NCBI RefSeq assembly: GCF_018732085.1
Contig: NZ_CP076103.1
Coordinates: 2,480,001 to 2,544,000 of the forward strand
DNA length: 64,000 nucleotides
From: Lysobacter capsici
GTDB taxonomy: Bacteria; Pseudomonadota; Gammaproteobacteria; Xanthomonadales; Xanthomonadaceae
Direction: 5' to 3'
The notes beneath the pieces were generated by a model. The model had not been told where the DNA came from. It was given only the letters and a program-made list of their open reading frames with translations, and did not search any database. Position numbers and translations under genes: made by a program. Positions 1-8,871 of this stretch are shown here, piece by piece (positions within the stretch are counted from its first letter, which is position 1; each line of letters starts with the position of its first letter).

Positions 1-1
1 C

Positions 2-2221
2 GCCTTCGATGACTTCAAACGCCAATTCGAGTCGCATCGTTCGAATTCCGCTGAACTTTCCATCCACAGATTTTGGGCCGCGGTAGTCGATGCCGCTCTT
101 CGCGGGCGAGGTGTTGAAAGCTCGGCTTCGTGGACTCGGTTTTCAATTCTCGCTGAAGAGTCCGATGATGCGCTAAGCCTGTTTGCCGTCAGCGACCGAG
201 CGGAATCGTCGCTTGGTCGCGAAGCAGTGCCGCTCCTTGCTCCATGCGGCCGGTGGCAATTTGGGCTAGTCCCCCAGGGGCAGACTTTCGAGAGCGGTGG
301 GTTGCAGTCCATCGTCACCTCGACTCTCGCGGGTCGAACGAAATTGCCGCGCATCTCAAATTTCATTGACCAGGGGATCTTGCCATTTGCACTTGGTTCG
401 CATGGAATTCTGGAACTCGTGGACAGAGACCAGCTCGCAGCAGCGACAACAGTTCTCGTTCACCAAGACAAGGTGAGCGATCTGCTCAAACACTATCCTA
501 AGGGGCGTGTTCGGTCGTCGTCGTACGAGGGGTGGAGGGAAATAAGTGAGCCTAGGCTGCATGCATTGCCGTCGTCGGTTTTCCAGAATTCAAACCTAGA
601 GAGATCATGGATTCTTCAAGAGTCGCTTTCGCAGCCAACGATTGGCCTTCGAGGAGGGGTGCGTACCGAAGAGGGGTGGCTGGGGGTTTCAGAGGTGTTG
701 CCTGCTGTCGTGGTCGATTCCTGCTCATCCGTTTGGCTGTATACGGAGACTGGCAGGGTTGACTTGGTACGCGACGCCGAGGGGTCATGGCGCTTTCCGA
801 TTCAAGATTGGGATGGTCAATTCGAGATCGTCGCCAAATCTGACCATTTTGAGATCAGGCGTACGATTCGATTCAACTCGACCACTTCTAGCGAGTCATT
901 CAAGTCGCCGCGAGAACCTTGCGCGTGGCTAGTTGAAAGCATGTGTGCTTCAGCGACCCTCGATTCGACTCTTGCCGAGGAGCACGCATCTAGAGACGGC
1001 GGCGCGGAAATCAGCTTGGATGAGCCGATCTTGCTAGGAGCGGGAATTGGCGAGTTCGTAAGCGATCCGGCCAGCGCAGCCTGGTCCGTTCGAGCAATTG
1101 GGAAAAAGATCACGGGTCGGCGAGGAGCCTTGCGCGAAGAGGCCGCGCTGCCGACTTTTCGAGTCGATAGCAAGAATGCCCGCCGTCGGTGGCTAAATCT
1201 GGTGTTGAAGTCGGAGGTCGATCCCAGCGACCCAGAGTTCGGTGTCGTTAGGCGTCGGGTCAAGGGAATCGTTGCCTCGGGTGTCCTCCTTCCGAGCCGT
1301 AGTCTCTCCCAGATAGTGCCAAATATCGCGCCGCGAAGATTTGAGTCACCTAGAGCATCCGTTGATCGCCTGGTGCGCGTGATCGCAGGTAGAGCTGCTA
1401 GTCGTGCAGGACTTCCCTGGCGTGAGTGGATGGAACTGGTACCATCGATTTTACGAATCGACGCGCAGCAGCTGGGTCATCTCACCCGGGCCTGGATGGA
1501 AGCAGGATTCATTGATGTCGCGTCCTCCGCACGCTGGCGAAACCGCGCTGTATTCGTGAGATCCCCAAGGCTATTGGCATTTCGTACGGGTGGCATGGTC
1601 AACGCGGTAGTTTCTGGATTGATTCTTCCAGTAACCCAGGACTCGATTCGAGAGGCAGCGCACAAGGAGGATCTTCTACAGTTGGATTGTGGATCTGTGT
1701 CCGGGTTAGTGCCTCCAGTTCTGAGGGTCGTCGGTCATGACGAGGAAGCGGTGACTACTCTTGCGAAGGAGTTCGGGTTCCCCATCGCTTGGCTGTCCGT
1801 CGACACGATGAAACAAGTGGACTGCACGCATGTTACGCAGGGAGATGCGCCGACCCAATACGAATTTGGGGGTGAGTGGCGATTCTGGTCGCTTCTTCGT
1901 GAACCGAGAAGCGACATTCGGGTTGAGCACTATTTTCGCGCCGATCGCCCTGACTACTGGGTCGCGCATCACGAAGGCGCCTCTTTTTGGTCCTACGAGC
2001 TCAATCCAATTCGAGCCTGGTCGGCCCGGCGCTTGCGGGAGCCATTGGTGTCGTTAAGCGGAGTGGATGACGTGACTGCATTTCATGGATATCTGCCGCT
2101 GCCAGTGGCCCGCTTCGTCAACGTCCTAGGTCAAGGCTTATCAGGTCCGACTGGCGGGGGAGAGTATCGTTACCCAGCCGGTGCTCAGCTGAGAGGAAGA
2201 GTGGTAGCCGCGCTCACATGA
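2..2221 (+). CDS. Druantia-associated-type large protein, C-terminal part (partial)
   Basis: The frame is open from base 2, so the gene begins upstream of the window; at least 739 residues are present. The GTG at 227 lies inside the continuous frame and is not a likely start. I recognise no catalytic motif. The last third reads like a soluble mixed alpha/beta protein with many Trp and Arg residues. It ends 44 bases before the DruE-like helicase gene on the same strand, so the two are probably co-transcribed. In Druantia systems one or two large proteins of unknown function (DruF and DruG in type II, DruH in type III) precede druE. Size and position fit that role, but the family assignment is inferred from context only. 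Base composition is visibly lower in GC than the host genes after 35 kb, which suggests transfer. Confidence 0.6.
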   Translation, partial: AFDDFKRQFESHRSNSAELSIHRFWAAVVDAALRGRGVESSASWTRFSILAEESDDALSLFAVSDRAESSLGREAVPLLAPCGRWQFGLVPQGQTFESGGLQSIVTSTLAGRTKLPRISNFIDQGILPFALGSHGILELVDRDQLAAATTVLVHQDKVSDLLKHYPKGRVRSSSYEGWREISEPRLHALPSSVFQNSNLERSWILQESLSQPTIGLRGGVRTEEGWLGVSEVLPAVVVDSCSSVWLYTETGRVDLVRDAEGSWRFPIQDWDGQFEIVAKSDHFEIRRTIRFNSTTSSESFKSPREPCAWLVESMCASATLDSTLAEEHASRDGGAEISLDEPILLGAGIGEFVSDPASAAWSVRAIGKKITGRRGALREEAALPTFRVDSKNARRRWLNLVLKSEVDPSDPEFGVVRRRVKGIVASGVLLPSRSLSQIVPNIAPRRFESPRASVDRLVRVIAGRAASRAGLPWREWMELVPSILRIDAQQLGHLTRAWMEAGFIDVASSARWRNRAVFVRSPRLLAFRTGGMVNAVVSGLILPVTQDSIREAAHKEDLLQLDCGSVSGLVPPVLRVVGHDEEAVTTLAKEFGFPIAWLSVDTMKQVDCTHVTQGDAPTQYEFGGEWRFWSLLREPRSDIRVEHYFRADRPDYWVAHHEGASFWSYELNPIRAWSARRLREPLVSLSGVDDVTAFHGYLPLPVARFVNVLGQGLSGPTGGGEYRYPAGAQLRGRVVAALT

Positions 2222-2265
2222 CTCCAGGCTGCCGAGTAGCCAAGTATTGCTAAGGAGAAGGAAGG

Positions 2266-5200
2266 ATGTTCGATCCGATCGGCGGATTTCTCAGAATTCG
2301 AGAGCTCTACATCACATATCTCGAGACCGCGTTTCGCATCGGGAATGGGGCGGTAAGCAAGGAACGCCGCTCACTGCTTGAGACTCCTGGCGCGCTATGC
2401 ACAATTCCACTCGTTGAGCCTGTGCCTCGATACGTTCGAAGCGAGTTTCTGCTGAGTGACCTCGGATCAGATGAGAGCAGCGCCCTCGCGCAGTTCGAAC
2501 GAAAGACGCGCGCGTCGTTCCTTCGTCTCGCCGCTTCCGGTCTATTCGACGACGTGAACGTTCGTCTTTTCAAGCACCAGCTTCAGATGCTGGAGCGCGG
2601 CACGGTGAGCGGAAAGCCGGGCATCGTCACCTCCGGCACCGGTTCGGGCAAAACGGAGTCCTTTCTGCTGCCGGTGCTGGCGGCAATCATACAAGAGGCG
2701 TCTGGATGGGCGGCTCCGGCAAGCCACTATCTAAAGAGGCGCTGGTGGCATGACAGCTCGGGGCGTGCATTCGAATCGTTTACGGCCATTCCAAAGGCCA
2801 GGCGCCCCCTGAAGCAAAACCCCGGTGCCGATCCCTTCGTGCCTCATCGAGACGGAGAGCGCCGTCCCGCAGCCGTTCGGTGTCTCGTGCTCTACCCGAT
2901 GAACGCGCTCGTCGAAGATCAGCTCACTCGGCTACGCAAAGCTCTGGACTCTGAGGCTGCCAGAACCGTCTTGGATGAAGAAATTCTGGGAAACCGAATA
3001 TTTTTCGGCAGATACACGAGTGCGACGCCAGTAACGGGGTTCAACGCGCATCCTCGCACGTCCGCGGAGGACGACCGCGAACGTCGAACAAAGCAGCTTC
3101 GAAAATTGTTCGACAACATGGTGGAAGTCGAACGTACGCAAAAGGAAATTGAAAAGCGAAGCCACGAGGTCCCGCCATCGCTGAAACCGGACGACCGCTT
3201 TCTGTTCCCGAGCGTGGATGGCGCTGAAATGTTGTCGCGTTGGGATATGCAACGACAGCCGCCAGACATACTCATCACGAACGTGAGCATGCTCGGTGCG
3301 ATGCTCAATCGCGAGGTTGACGCCCCTCTGTTCTCGACGACCCGCAAGTGGCTGATGGAAAACGATGATGCCTACTTCTATCTGGTTCTAGATGAGCTAC
3401 ACCTTCAAAGGGGCGCAGCGGGGACTGAAGTAGCCTACTTGCTTCGCCTGCTTCTCGATCGGCTTGGCTTGAGCGAGCCTTCACATCGCCACAAATTGAG
3501 AATCCTGGCATCGAGCGCGTCATTGCCTGTGGATGGGGAAGAAGGAGTTAGGAGCCAAGACTACTTGTGGGACATGTTTGGGAGCTTTGGACATTGGACT
3601 GCGCAGGGTAAAGGGGCGAGCGGTCCTGCGGACTGGCGAGACGCCATCGTCCCTGGAGAGCCGGAGGCGGAGCGCAAGGTTGTCACCCCCGTGCTTGATA
3701 CCCAACCATTCATTGACTTCCTTGCACAGCATGGAGGCGGCGAAACAGAGCCTGCATGTGCTACTGAGCTTGAAACGCCAACTCTCCTGCCGGACGCTTG
3801 GCGTGCTCTGGGGGCTGCACTTGGACTAGATAGACAAGGGTCTCTCGAACGCATAGTTAGAGATGCAATCGAAGAAGCAGGGCGCCACGTCGCTACGGCG
3901 TGCTGGTCGGCCGCCGAAGGCCGGCCGCGCGCAACTGCTATCAATGACTTGGCTAAGTCAATCTTCGGAGAGTCTGCGCAGAATACGACAGCGCTTAGAG
4001 GGTTGTTGTTGGCGCGTGGCTTGGGTGATGCATTTTCGGTTTGGTTTGCGGAGGAGGCAGCCAACTCGCCGCTGGATGCCCCATCGTTTCGTGTGCACAC
4101 GTTCTTTCGGAGCATCGAGGGACTCTTCGTTCCCGTAGATCAAGGCGCAAGCGCAGAGGAAGCATTTCGAGACGGCGCGAGAAAGGTAGGCAAGCTAACG
4201 CTGGAGCGGGCCGTTAGTACGGGCTTGATTGCGGGTGCCTCAGGCCCTCCAATGCGACTGCTTGAGCTTCTCTACTGCGAATGCTGCGGTGAACTATTTG
4301 TCGGCGGGATGCGCCGCAAACGAAGCTCGACAGCGTGGGAATTGCTTCCCACAGAGGCGGAGCTTGATGGTCTGCCGGACGCTGCCACCGGGCGTAGGTT
4401 CGAGGACCTTTCGTTCGAAGAATATGCGGTCTTCTGGCCAACGGATCGTAACGATCCACAACTTTCCTTGAGTGGAGCGGGCGTCATCGACGGCTGGGGC
4501 CGCGCTGCTCTCGATCCCGCGACCGCGAACGTTAGCGTGTCCCTGACGGCGACGTTTCCGCCCGACCACGTAGCTGGGTATTTGTACACACGAGCGCACG
4601 GTCAAGACCGGCACAAGCGGACCAGCAAAGACGGGGGAACCAATGTTGCATACGCCTGCCCAGCGTGCGCAACGGACTACGCGCCCAGGCAATCAGGCAG
4701 CGGACTCCGACTCTCACCGATTCGCCACTTTCGTACGGGCTTTGCCAAGACCACCCAGCTGCTCGCGAGTGAACTCTTTCATCTGCTGAAGCTTTCAACC
4801 AAGTCTCCGAAGTTGGTCTCGTTTTCAGACAGTCGACAGGATGCCGCCAAGGCGTCGCTCGATATCGAGAAGCGACACCATGAGGACCTGAGGCGAGATG
4901 TGTTGATTGGCGAACTTCGACGTGCTCAGGCGGACTTGCCCACGGTGGAGCAGATCGCAGAGAGAGCCTCCACGCTTCGCAAATACCGTAACGAAGCAGG
5001 GGATAGGAACGATCGTGCCGAAGAACGGAGGCTCAGCGAGGAGCTAGACAAGATTCTCGCGCTCGAAGACAGCGCGAAAGAGCGAACGGTGCGGATCGGG
5101 ACTGTAGTGGAGGACAGTCGAAACGCGAGCGCCTACGTGGGCGCGTCGGAGGAACGGCAACCTCTAAAGCCTGTGATTCGTGCGTTCGTGGAGCGCGGGA

Positions 5201-8200
5201 TTCACCCAATCAATCCAACTGGTGCCGGATCGATCCGCGTAGAGGTAAAGAACGTCTGGCGCGCGTTCGAATGGCCACAGCTCTTTGAGTCAAAGGACGG
5301 TCAGTTCGACTGGCGCGACAACGTTGCGGAACAGGACTGGTTGGACAAGGCTAGAGGTCATGTCGTAGAGCGAATGCAGAGCCTTGTCACCGAGATCCTA
5401 TTAAGCCGCACATATTTTTCACTGGAAGAATCCGGACTCGGTTTTCTGTGCCTATCGAAGTCAGACCTTGGGCAGAACCTCGACTTCAACCTCGCCTCGG
5501 CGTTCGTCCGTGTATTCGGTGATTCGTATCGTCTTTTGGATACGGACTATGACAAGCCAGCGCCATGGCCAAACGCCAACAGTGTTTCGACCAGGACTCG
5601 CGTCTATCGTTTCGCAGAGAAGCTATGGGGCTCCGCCTGGAGGCAGAAGCTTGATGAAGTCCTGCAGGCCTTTTCTAGGGCTGGACACAAGGACGGATTC
5701 TTGTCGACCGCCGCGCTCCGAGTTCAGTTGGCGAAGGTAGACGACCCGTTGTGGCGCTGTGAAAGGTGTGCTCGCGTGCATTTGCACAGGGGGGCGGGAA
5801 TCTGCACGCGCTGTTTGGCTCCACTTCCCCAGAATGCGAACGGATGCGTGCGCGAGGTAGTAGCGACCAATTTCCTTTCGAAGAGGCTAAATCGAATTGG
5901 TAGTGGGGCATTTCGACTCCATTGCGAGGAGCTCACGGGTCAAACGGACGACGGTGCAGTTCGGCAACGAAAGTTTCGCGGAATCATGCTTCCAGACTTC
6001 ACGCAGAAGTTCGATGCGGACGGAAAGGCCGTCTATGACGAAGACGACGAGCCACTTTTCGAGCCCGATCCATTCTTTCTTCCTGCGCGAGAAGAGATCG
6101 ATTTGCTAGCGGTCACTACGACCATGGAAGTGGGTATCGACATTGGTCCGCTTCAGGCCGTCTTGCAGGCAAATATGCCGCCACAGCGTTTCAACTATCA
6201 GCAGCGCGTCGGCCGAGCAGGTCGGAGGAAGCAGGCCTTTTCGTTCGTGCTGACCGTGTGCAGAACCAAGAGCCACGATCTCTATTACTTCAGAGAGCCT
6301 CACAAGATCACGGGCGACGTTCCGCCGCCCCCATTTTTAACGAAGCACATGCCGAGCATCGCTCGTCGATTCCTTCGCAAGAGGTGGTTGAACTCGGCGT
6401 TCGCTGTGCTTCGTGACGCGAACGTGCCGTGGCCGGGCGATGACATGCGTCCACCCGACATCCATGGCGAATTCCTCGTGACGGATCAGTACTTTGGCGA
6501 AGCGTGGGAGGAACGCCTCCAATTGGCATTAACCGAAACGGAGGCTTCGGCGCGCGAGTTTGCGCGCCTGCTTTGCGATGAGTCATCGCTCCCGTTCGAG
6601 GAGGTTTGGCTGAGCGCAGACGGGCTACTTGAAGAGATCAGGCAGATCAATGAGCGCGAGGAGTCAAAGCGATACGGGCTCGCCCATTCGCTAGCGGAGC
6701 AGGGAAGCCTCCCCATGTATGGGATGCCCACACGGGTCCGTAATTTGTATACAGGAACGAAGCCAGTGAGCGGTCCCCGCGGACGTGCGACCGAATGGAA
6801 TGTCGTCGATCGAGATCTCGATCTTGCTATTTACGAATTTGCTCCAGGTTCAGTAATCGTCAAAGACAAACTGGAGCACCTGTGCGTAGGTTTCAGCGGG
6901 CCACTTCCGGATTTTCGGTATTCCAAGAGCCCAGGCACTACGGTGACGCCAATGTCTGCAGCGTTCGGTGACCCATTCTGGATGCTGGAGTGCGCCCGGT
7001 GCGGTTCTTGGTTCCGGCACGACATCAAACCTGACGAAAACGTGGGCGATTGTGTTTCCTGCGGCGATCCTCTGGCCCGAGAACGGTCGAAAGAGTGCCG
7101 AGAACCACTTGGGTTCCGAACGAACTTCCGACCCTCGTCCGACGTGGACAGTGATTCTCCAAGCGGGCGTCATCGCTCGATTCAGTCGGAAGCACGGGCG
7201 CTTGCCTTTCGGCCCTGCGCGGAATCCAACCTTGAGGTCTTTTCAAAGAGCATTCGAACCTATCGTTTGAATCGAGGCGCGACGGACCCTGGCCGGCCCG
7301 GTGGAAATCTTGGGTTTACAGGTGTGGTTGGCGAACAAAAGCTCAACCGCGGGAAGGGGGTAGCGACGCTTGAGCGACAAGTGATCTCGACAGACATCCT
7401 GGCTCAGGGACAGGGCCGTCAGCCGTGGGACTTCACTCAATCTGGTTCGGGTCAGGGAGGAGTCCAGCAGGTATGGTTGGCTGCCCCGAAAACAACTGAC
7501 GCGCTCTATCTAGCGCCATCAGTTTCCCCACCCGGACTCAGTATTGAAAGAGTTGTTGGGCCCCGATCACTCGGAAATGGCGCGAATACGCTCGACGTCT
7601 TGGGACGAACGGCCGTGCGAGCCGCTGCCATGTCGGCCACGTTTATTCTCGTAAATCGCGCTGCGCTCGAGTTGGATGTCGATCCCGAAGAGTTCGACGT
7701 CATCGAGCCAAGATTGATGCGTCCTGCGGGAGGCCAAGCGAAGCCAGTTCTTCAGTTCGTCGATCATCTCGTCAACGGCGCGGGCTTCTGCGTTGCGCTC
7801 GGATCGCCGCCAGAAAACCCGCGCATCAATGGCATTCTCGGCTCGATCCTGAAAGACGAAGCATCGTATCCACTAAATGAGTTCCTTCGCGCCGACCACG
7901 AGAGTTCGTGCGAGCATGCTTGTTATCGGTGTCTGATGCGATACCGCAATCAGCCATATCACGGACTGCTGGATTGGCGCTTAGGGCTCTCATTCTTGAG
8001 CGCGTTGCATGACGCAGCGTATCACTGCGGTCTCGATGGGCAATTCGATTCACCCGCACTCAAAACGTGGCCTGGGCTCGTCGCAGCTGACGTTATGCGC
8101 GTCAAGCGGCAGTTTTCGCGGCTACAAACGCGACAGGTGGGGCCCATTTGGGCTGTGAAGTTCGACGGCACATCGAAATGGGTGGTTATTGCTCATCCGC

Positions 8201-8337
8201 TTTGGGACCCCACTCAGCCGTCGGGTGTCCTGCTCGAAGCCATCCAACAGATGGATGGAGCCTTCGTGATCGCCGACTCGTTCAATTTCTCTCGGCGGGC
8301 AGGAACCATTCGTCTTGCGGTTCTTGAGGGAAATTGA
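2266..8337 (+). CDS. druE: DruE-like DUF1998 superfamily II helicase (2023 aa)
   Basis: This is a very large SF2 helicase. A good ribosome site (AAGGAGAAGGAAGG) precedes the ATG. Seen motifs: Walker A TSGTGSGKT near residues 122-130, a DELH box at 376-379, a SAS motif soon after, FSDSRQDAA (motif IV type) about 280 residues before the motif VI sequence QRVGRAGR at 1313-1320. Several CxxC pairs suggest zinc-binding modules (CECC and CPAC, then CERC/CTRC, then CARC/CVSC). The C-terminus carries the Cys-rich CYRCLMRYRNQ segment typical of DUF1998 proteins. A single-chain DUF1998 helicase near 2000 residues is the hallmark of DruE in Druantia defence. DISARM DrmA/DrmB split these parts into shorter proteins and fit less well. 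The gene appears intact. It probably acts on phage DNA, but the mechanism is not shown by sequence. Confidence 0.75.
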   Translation: MFDPIGGFLRIRELYITYLETAFRIGNGAVSKERRSLLETPGALCTIPLVEPVPRYVRSEFLLSDLGSDESSALAQFERKTRASFLRLAASGLFDDVNVRLFKHQLQMLERGTVSGKPGIVTSGTGSGKTESFLLPVLAAIIQEASGWAAPASHYLKRRWWHDSSGRAFESFTAIPKARRPLKQNPGADPFVPHRDGERRPAAVRCLVLYPMNALVEDQLTRLRKALDSEAARTVLDEEILGNRIFFGRYTSATPVTGFNAHPRTSAEDDRERRTKQLRKLFDNMVEVERTQKEIEKRSHEVPPSLKPDDRFLFPSVDGAEMLSRWDMQRQPPDILITNVSMLGAMLNREVDAPLFSTTRKWLMENDDAYFYLVLDELHLQRGAAGTEVAYLLRLLLDRLGLSEPSHRHKLRILASSASLPVDGEEGVRSQDYLWDMFGSFGHWTAQGKGASGPADWRDAIVPGEPEAERKVVTPVLDTQPFIDFLAQHGGGETEPACATELETPTLLPDAWRALGAALGLDRQGSLERIVRDAIEEAGRHVATACWSAAEGRPRATAINDLAKSIFGESAQNTTALRGLLLARGLGDAFSVWFAEEAANSPLDAPSFRVHTFFRSIEGLFVPVDQGASAEEAFRDGARKVGKLTLERAVSTGLIAGASGPPMRLLELLYCECCGELFVGGMRRKRSSTAWELLPTEAELDGLPDAATGRRFEDLSFEEYAVFWPTDRNDPQLSLSGAGVIDGWGRAALDPATANVSVSLTATFPPDHVAGYLYTRAHGQDRHKRTSKDGGTNVAYACPACATDYAPRQSGSGLRLSPIRHFRTGFAKTTQLLASELFHLLKLSTKSPKLVSFSDSRQDAAKASLDIEKRHHEDLRRDVLIGELRRAQADLPTVEQIAERASTLRKYRNEAGDRNDRAEERRLSEELDKILALEDSAKERTVRIGTVVEDSRNASAYVGASEERQPLKPVIRAFVERGIHPINPTGAGSIRVEVKNVWRAFEWPQLFESKDGQFDWRDNVAEQDWLDKARGHVVERMQSLVTEILLSRTYFSLEESGLGFLCLSKSDLGQNLDFNLASAFVRVFGDSYRLLDTDYDKPAPWPNANSVSTRTRVYRFAEKLWGSAWRQKLDEVLQAFSRAGHKDGFLSTAALRVQLAKVDDPLWRCERCARVHLHRGAGICTRCLAPLPQNANGCVREVVATNFLSKRLNRIGSGAFRLHCEELTGQTDDGAVRQRKFRGIMLPDFTQKFDADGKAVYDEDDEPLFEPDPFFLPAREEIDLLAVTTTMEVGIDIGPLQAVLQANMPPQRFNYQQRVGRAGRRKQAFSFVLTVCRTKSHDLYYFREPHKITGDVPPPPFLTKHMPSIARRFLRKRWLNSAFAVLRDANVPWPGDDMRPPDIHGEFLVTDQYFGEAWEERLQLALTETEASAREFARLLCDESSLPFEEVWLSADGLLEEIRQINEREESKRYGLAHSLAEQGSLPMYGMPTRVRNLYTGTKPVSGPRGRATEWNVVDRDLDLAIYEFAPGSVIVKDKLEHLCVGFSGPLPDFRYSKSPGTTVTPMSAAFGDPFWMLECARCGSWFRHDIKPDENVGDCVSCGDPLARERSKECREPLGFRTNFRPSSDVDSDSPSGRHRSIQSEARALAFRPCAESNLEVFSKSIRTYRLNRGATDPGRPGGNLGFTGVVGEQKLNRGKGVATLERQVISTDILAQGQGRQPWDFTQSGSGQGGVQQVWLAAPKTTDALYLAPSVSPPGLSIERVVGPRSLGNGANTLDVLGRTAVRAAAMSATFILVNRAALELDVDPEEFDVIEPRLMRPAGGQAKPVLQFVDHLVNGAGFCVALGSPPENPRINGILGSILKDEASYPLNEFLRADHESSCEHACYRCLMRYRNQPYHGLLDWRLGLSFLSALHDAAYHCGLDGQFDSPALKTWPGLVAADVMRVKRQFSRLQTRQVGPIWAVKFDGTSKWVVIAHPLWDPTQPSGVLLEAIQQMDGAFVIADSFNFSRRAGTIRLAVLEGN

Positions 8338-8786
8338 GCGTTGCCCGCGTCGTTTGATTCGGTCGCAGTGCCGGCGATGTTCTCGCCGACTTCGCTGATC
8401 ACGGCGGGGGCGTGCAAGCTCAAGGTTACATTGGGGTCCAGCCGAATGGATCGGCTCGCCGCCGGACCTGAAGCTGCTGTCGGAATCCTGGTGCATCGCG
8501 TGCTTGAGCGAGCCTGGGGAAGCCCTGTGTTGACGTAGACGCTCTGTTCGACTCGGAATACGAGAAGCTCTGTGGGGAGTTGAAGAGTGATGGCAGGCGG
8601 ACACATTTTTGTGACCTGTCGAGTACTCGGCCCCTGACGGAATGGTCAGGACTCAGGGCGTGGGTACGGGTCCGTGCGTTTCGCGGCGGCGCGCAAAATC
8701 GACCCCAATCGGGTGATCAATCTCCGGAAAAGGGGCAGATTGAAATCCTCGTCTGTGTAGTTCACTCCGAAGCTTTCGTTCGTTGA
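8338..8786 (+). pseudogene. Remnant of a possible PD-(D/E)XK (RecB/Cas4-like) nuclease gene
   Basis: Directly after the druE stop, in the same frame, about 66 codons read like the start of a RecB/Cas4-type nuclease domain: a SPTSLITAGACKLK stretch (compare the usual SPSxLxxFxxCPxxF) followed by GILVHRVLERA (compare GxxxHxxLE). The frame then stops at 8536-8538. A second frame continues for about 80 codons with plausible protein-like sequence (VDALFDSEYEKLCGEL, PLTEWSGLRAWVR) and stops at 8784-8786. The catalytic D-ExK core is not present. I read this as the frameshifted and 3'-truncated remainder of a nuclease gene that once followed druE in the same operon. The family is inferred from short motifs. 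Confidence 0.4.
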
Positions 8787-8871
8787 TGTTGTCCCGCTGC
8801 GCGACCCTTGCCATCCGCGCGGATGTCGCGACTGCAACGCCCGTGAGGTGCTTAGTCGGCGTTCTTGGCAT
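8653..8871 (-). pseudogene. Truncated vsr-type mismatch endonuclease gene
   Basis: This 72-codon frame starts at an ATG that overlaps the 3' end of the methyltransferase gene, in the order typical of dcm-vsr pairs. Residues about 20-42 (ARMARVAQRDNINERKLR and SELHRRGFQ) match the N-terminal pattern of Vsr-family endonucleases (RMxxxxxxDTxxExxLRxxLHxxGxR). After that point the protein no longer resembles Vsr and ends early, so the catalytic half is missing. It converges tail to tail with the nuclease remnant on the other strand, which suggests that one deletion removed the 3' ends of both genes. Confidence 0.5.

Noticed and set aside
227..229. GTG as a start of the first gene
   Set aside because: The frame is open and protein-like to the left edge and there is no ribosome site at this GTG.
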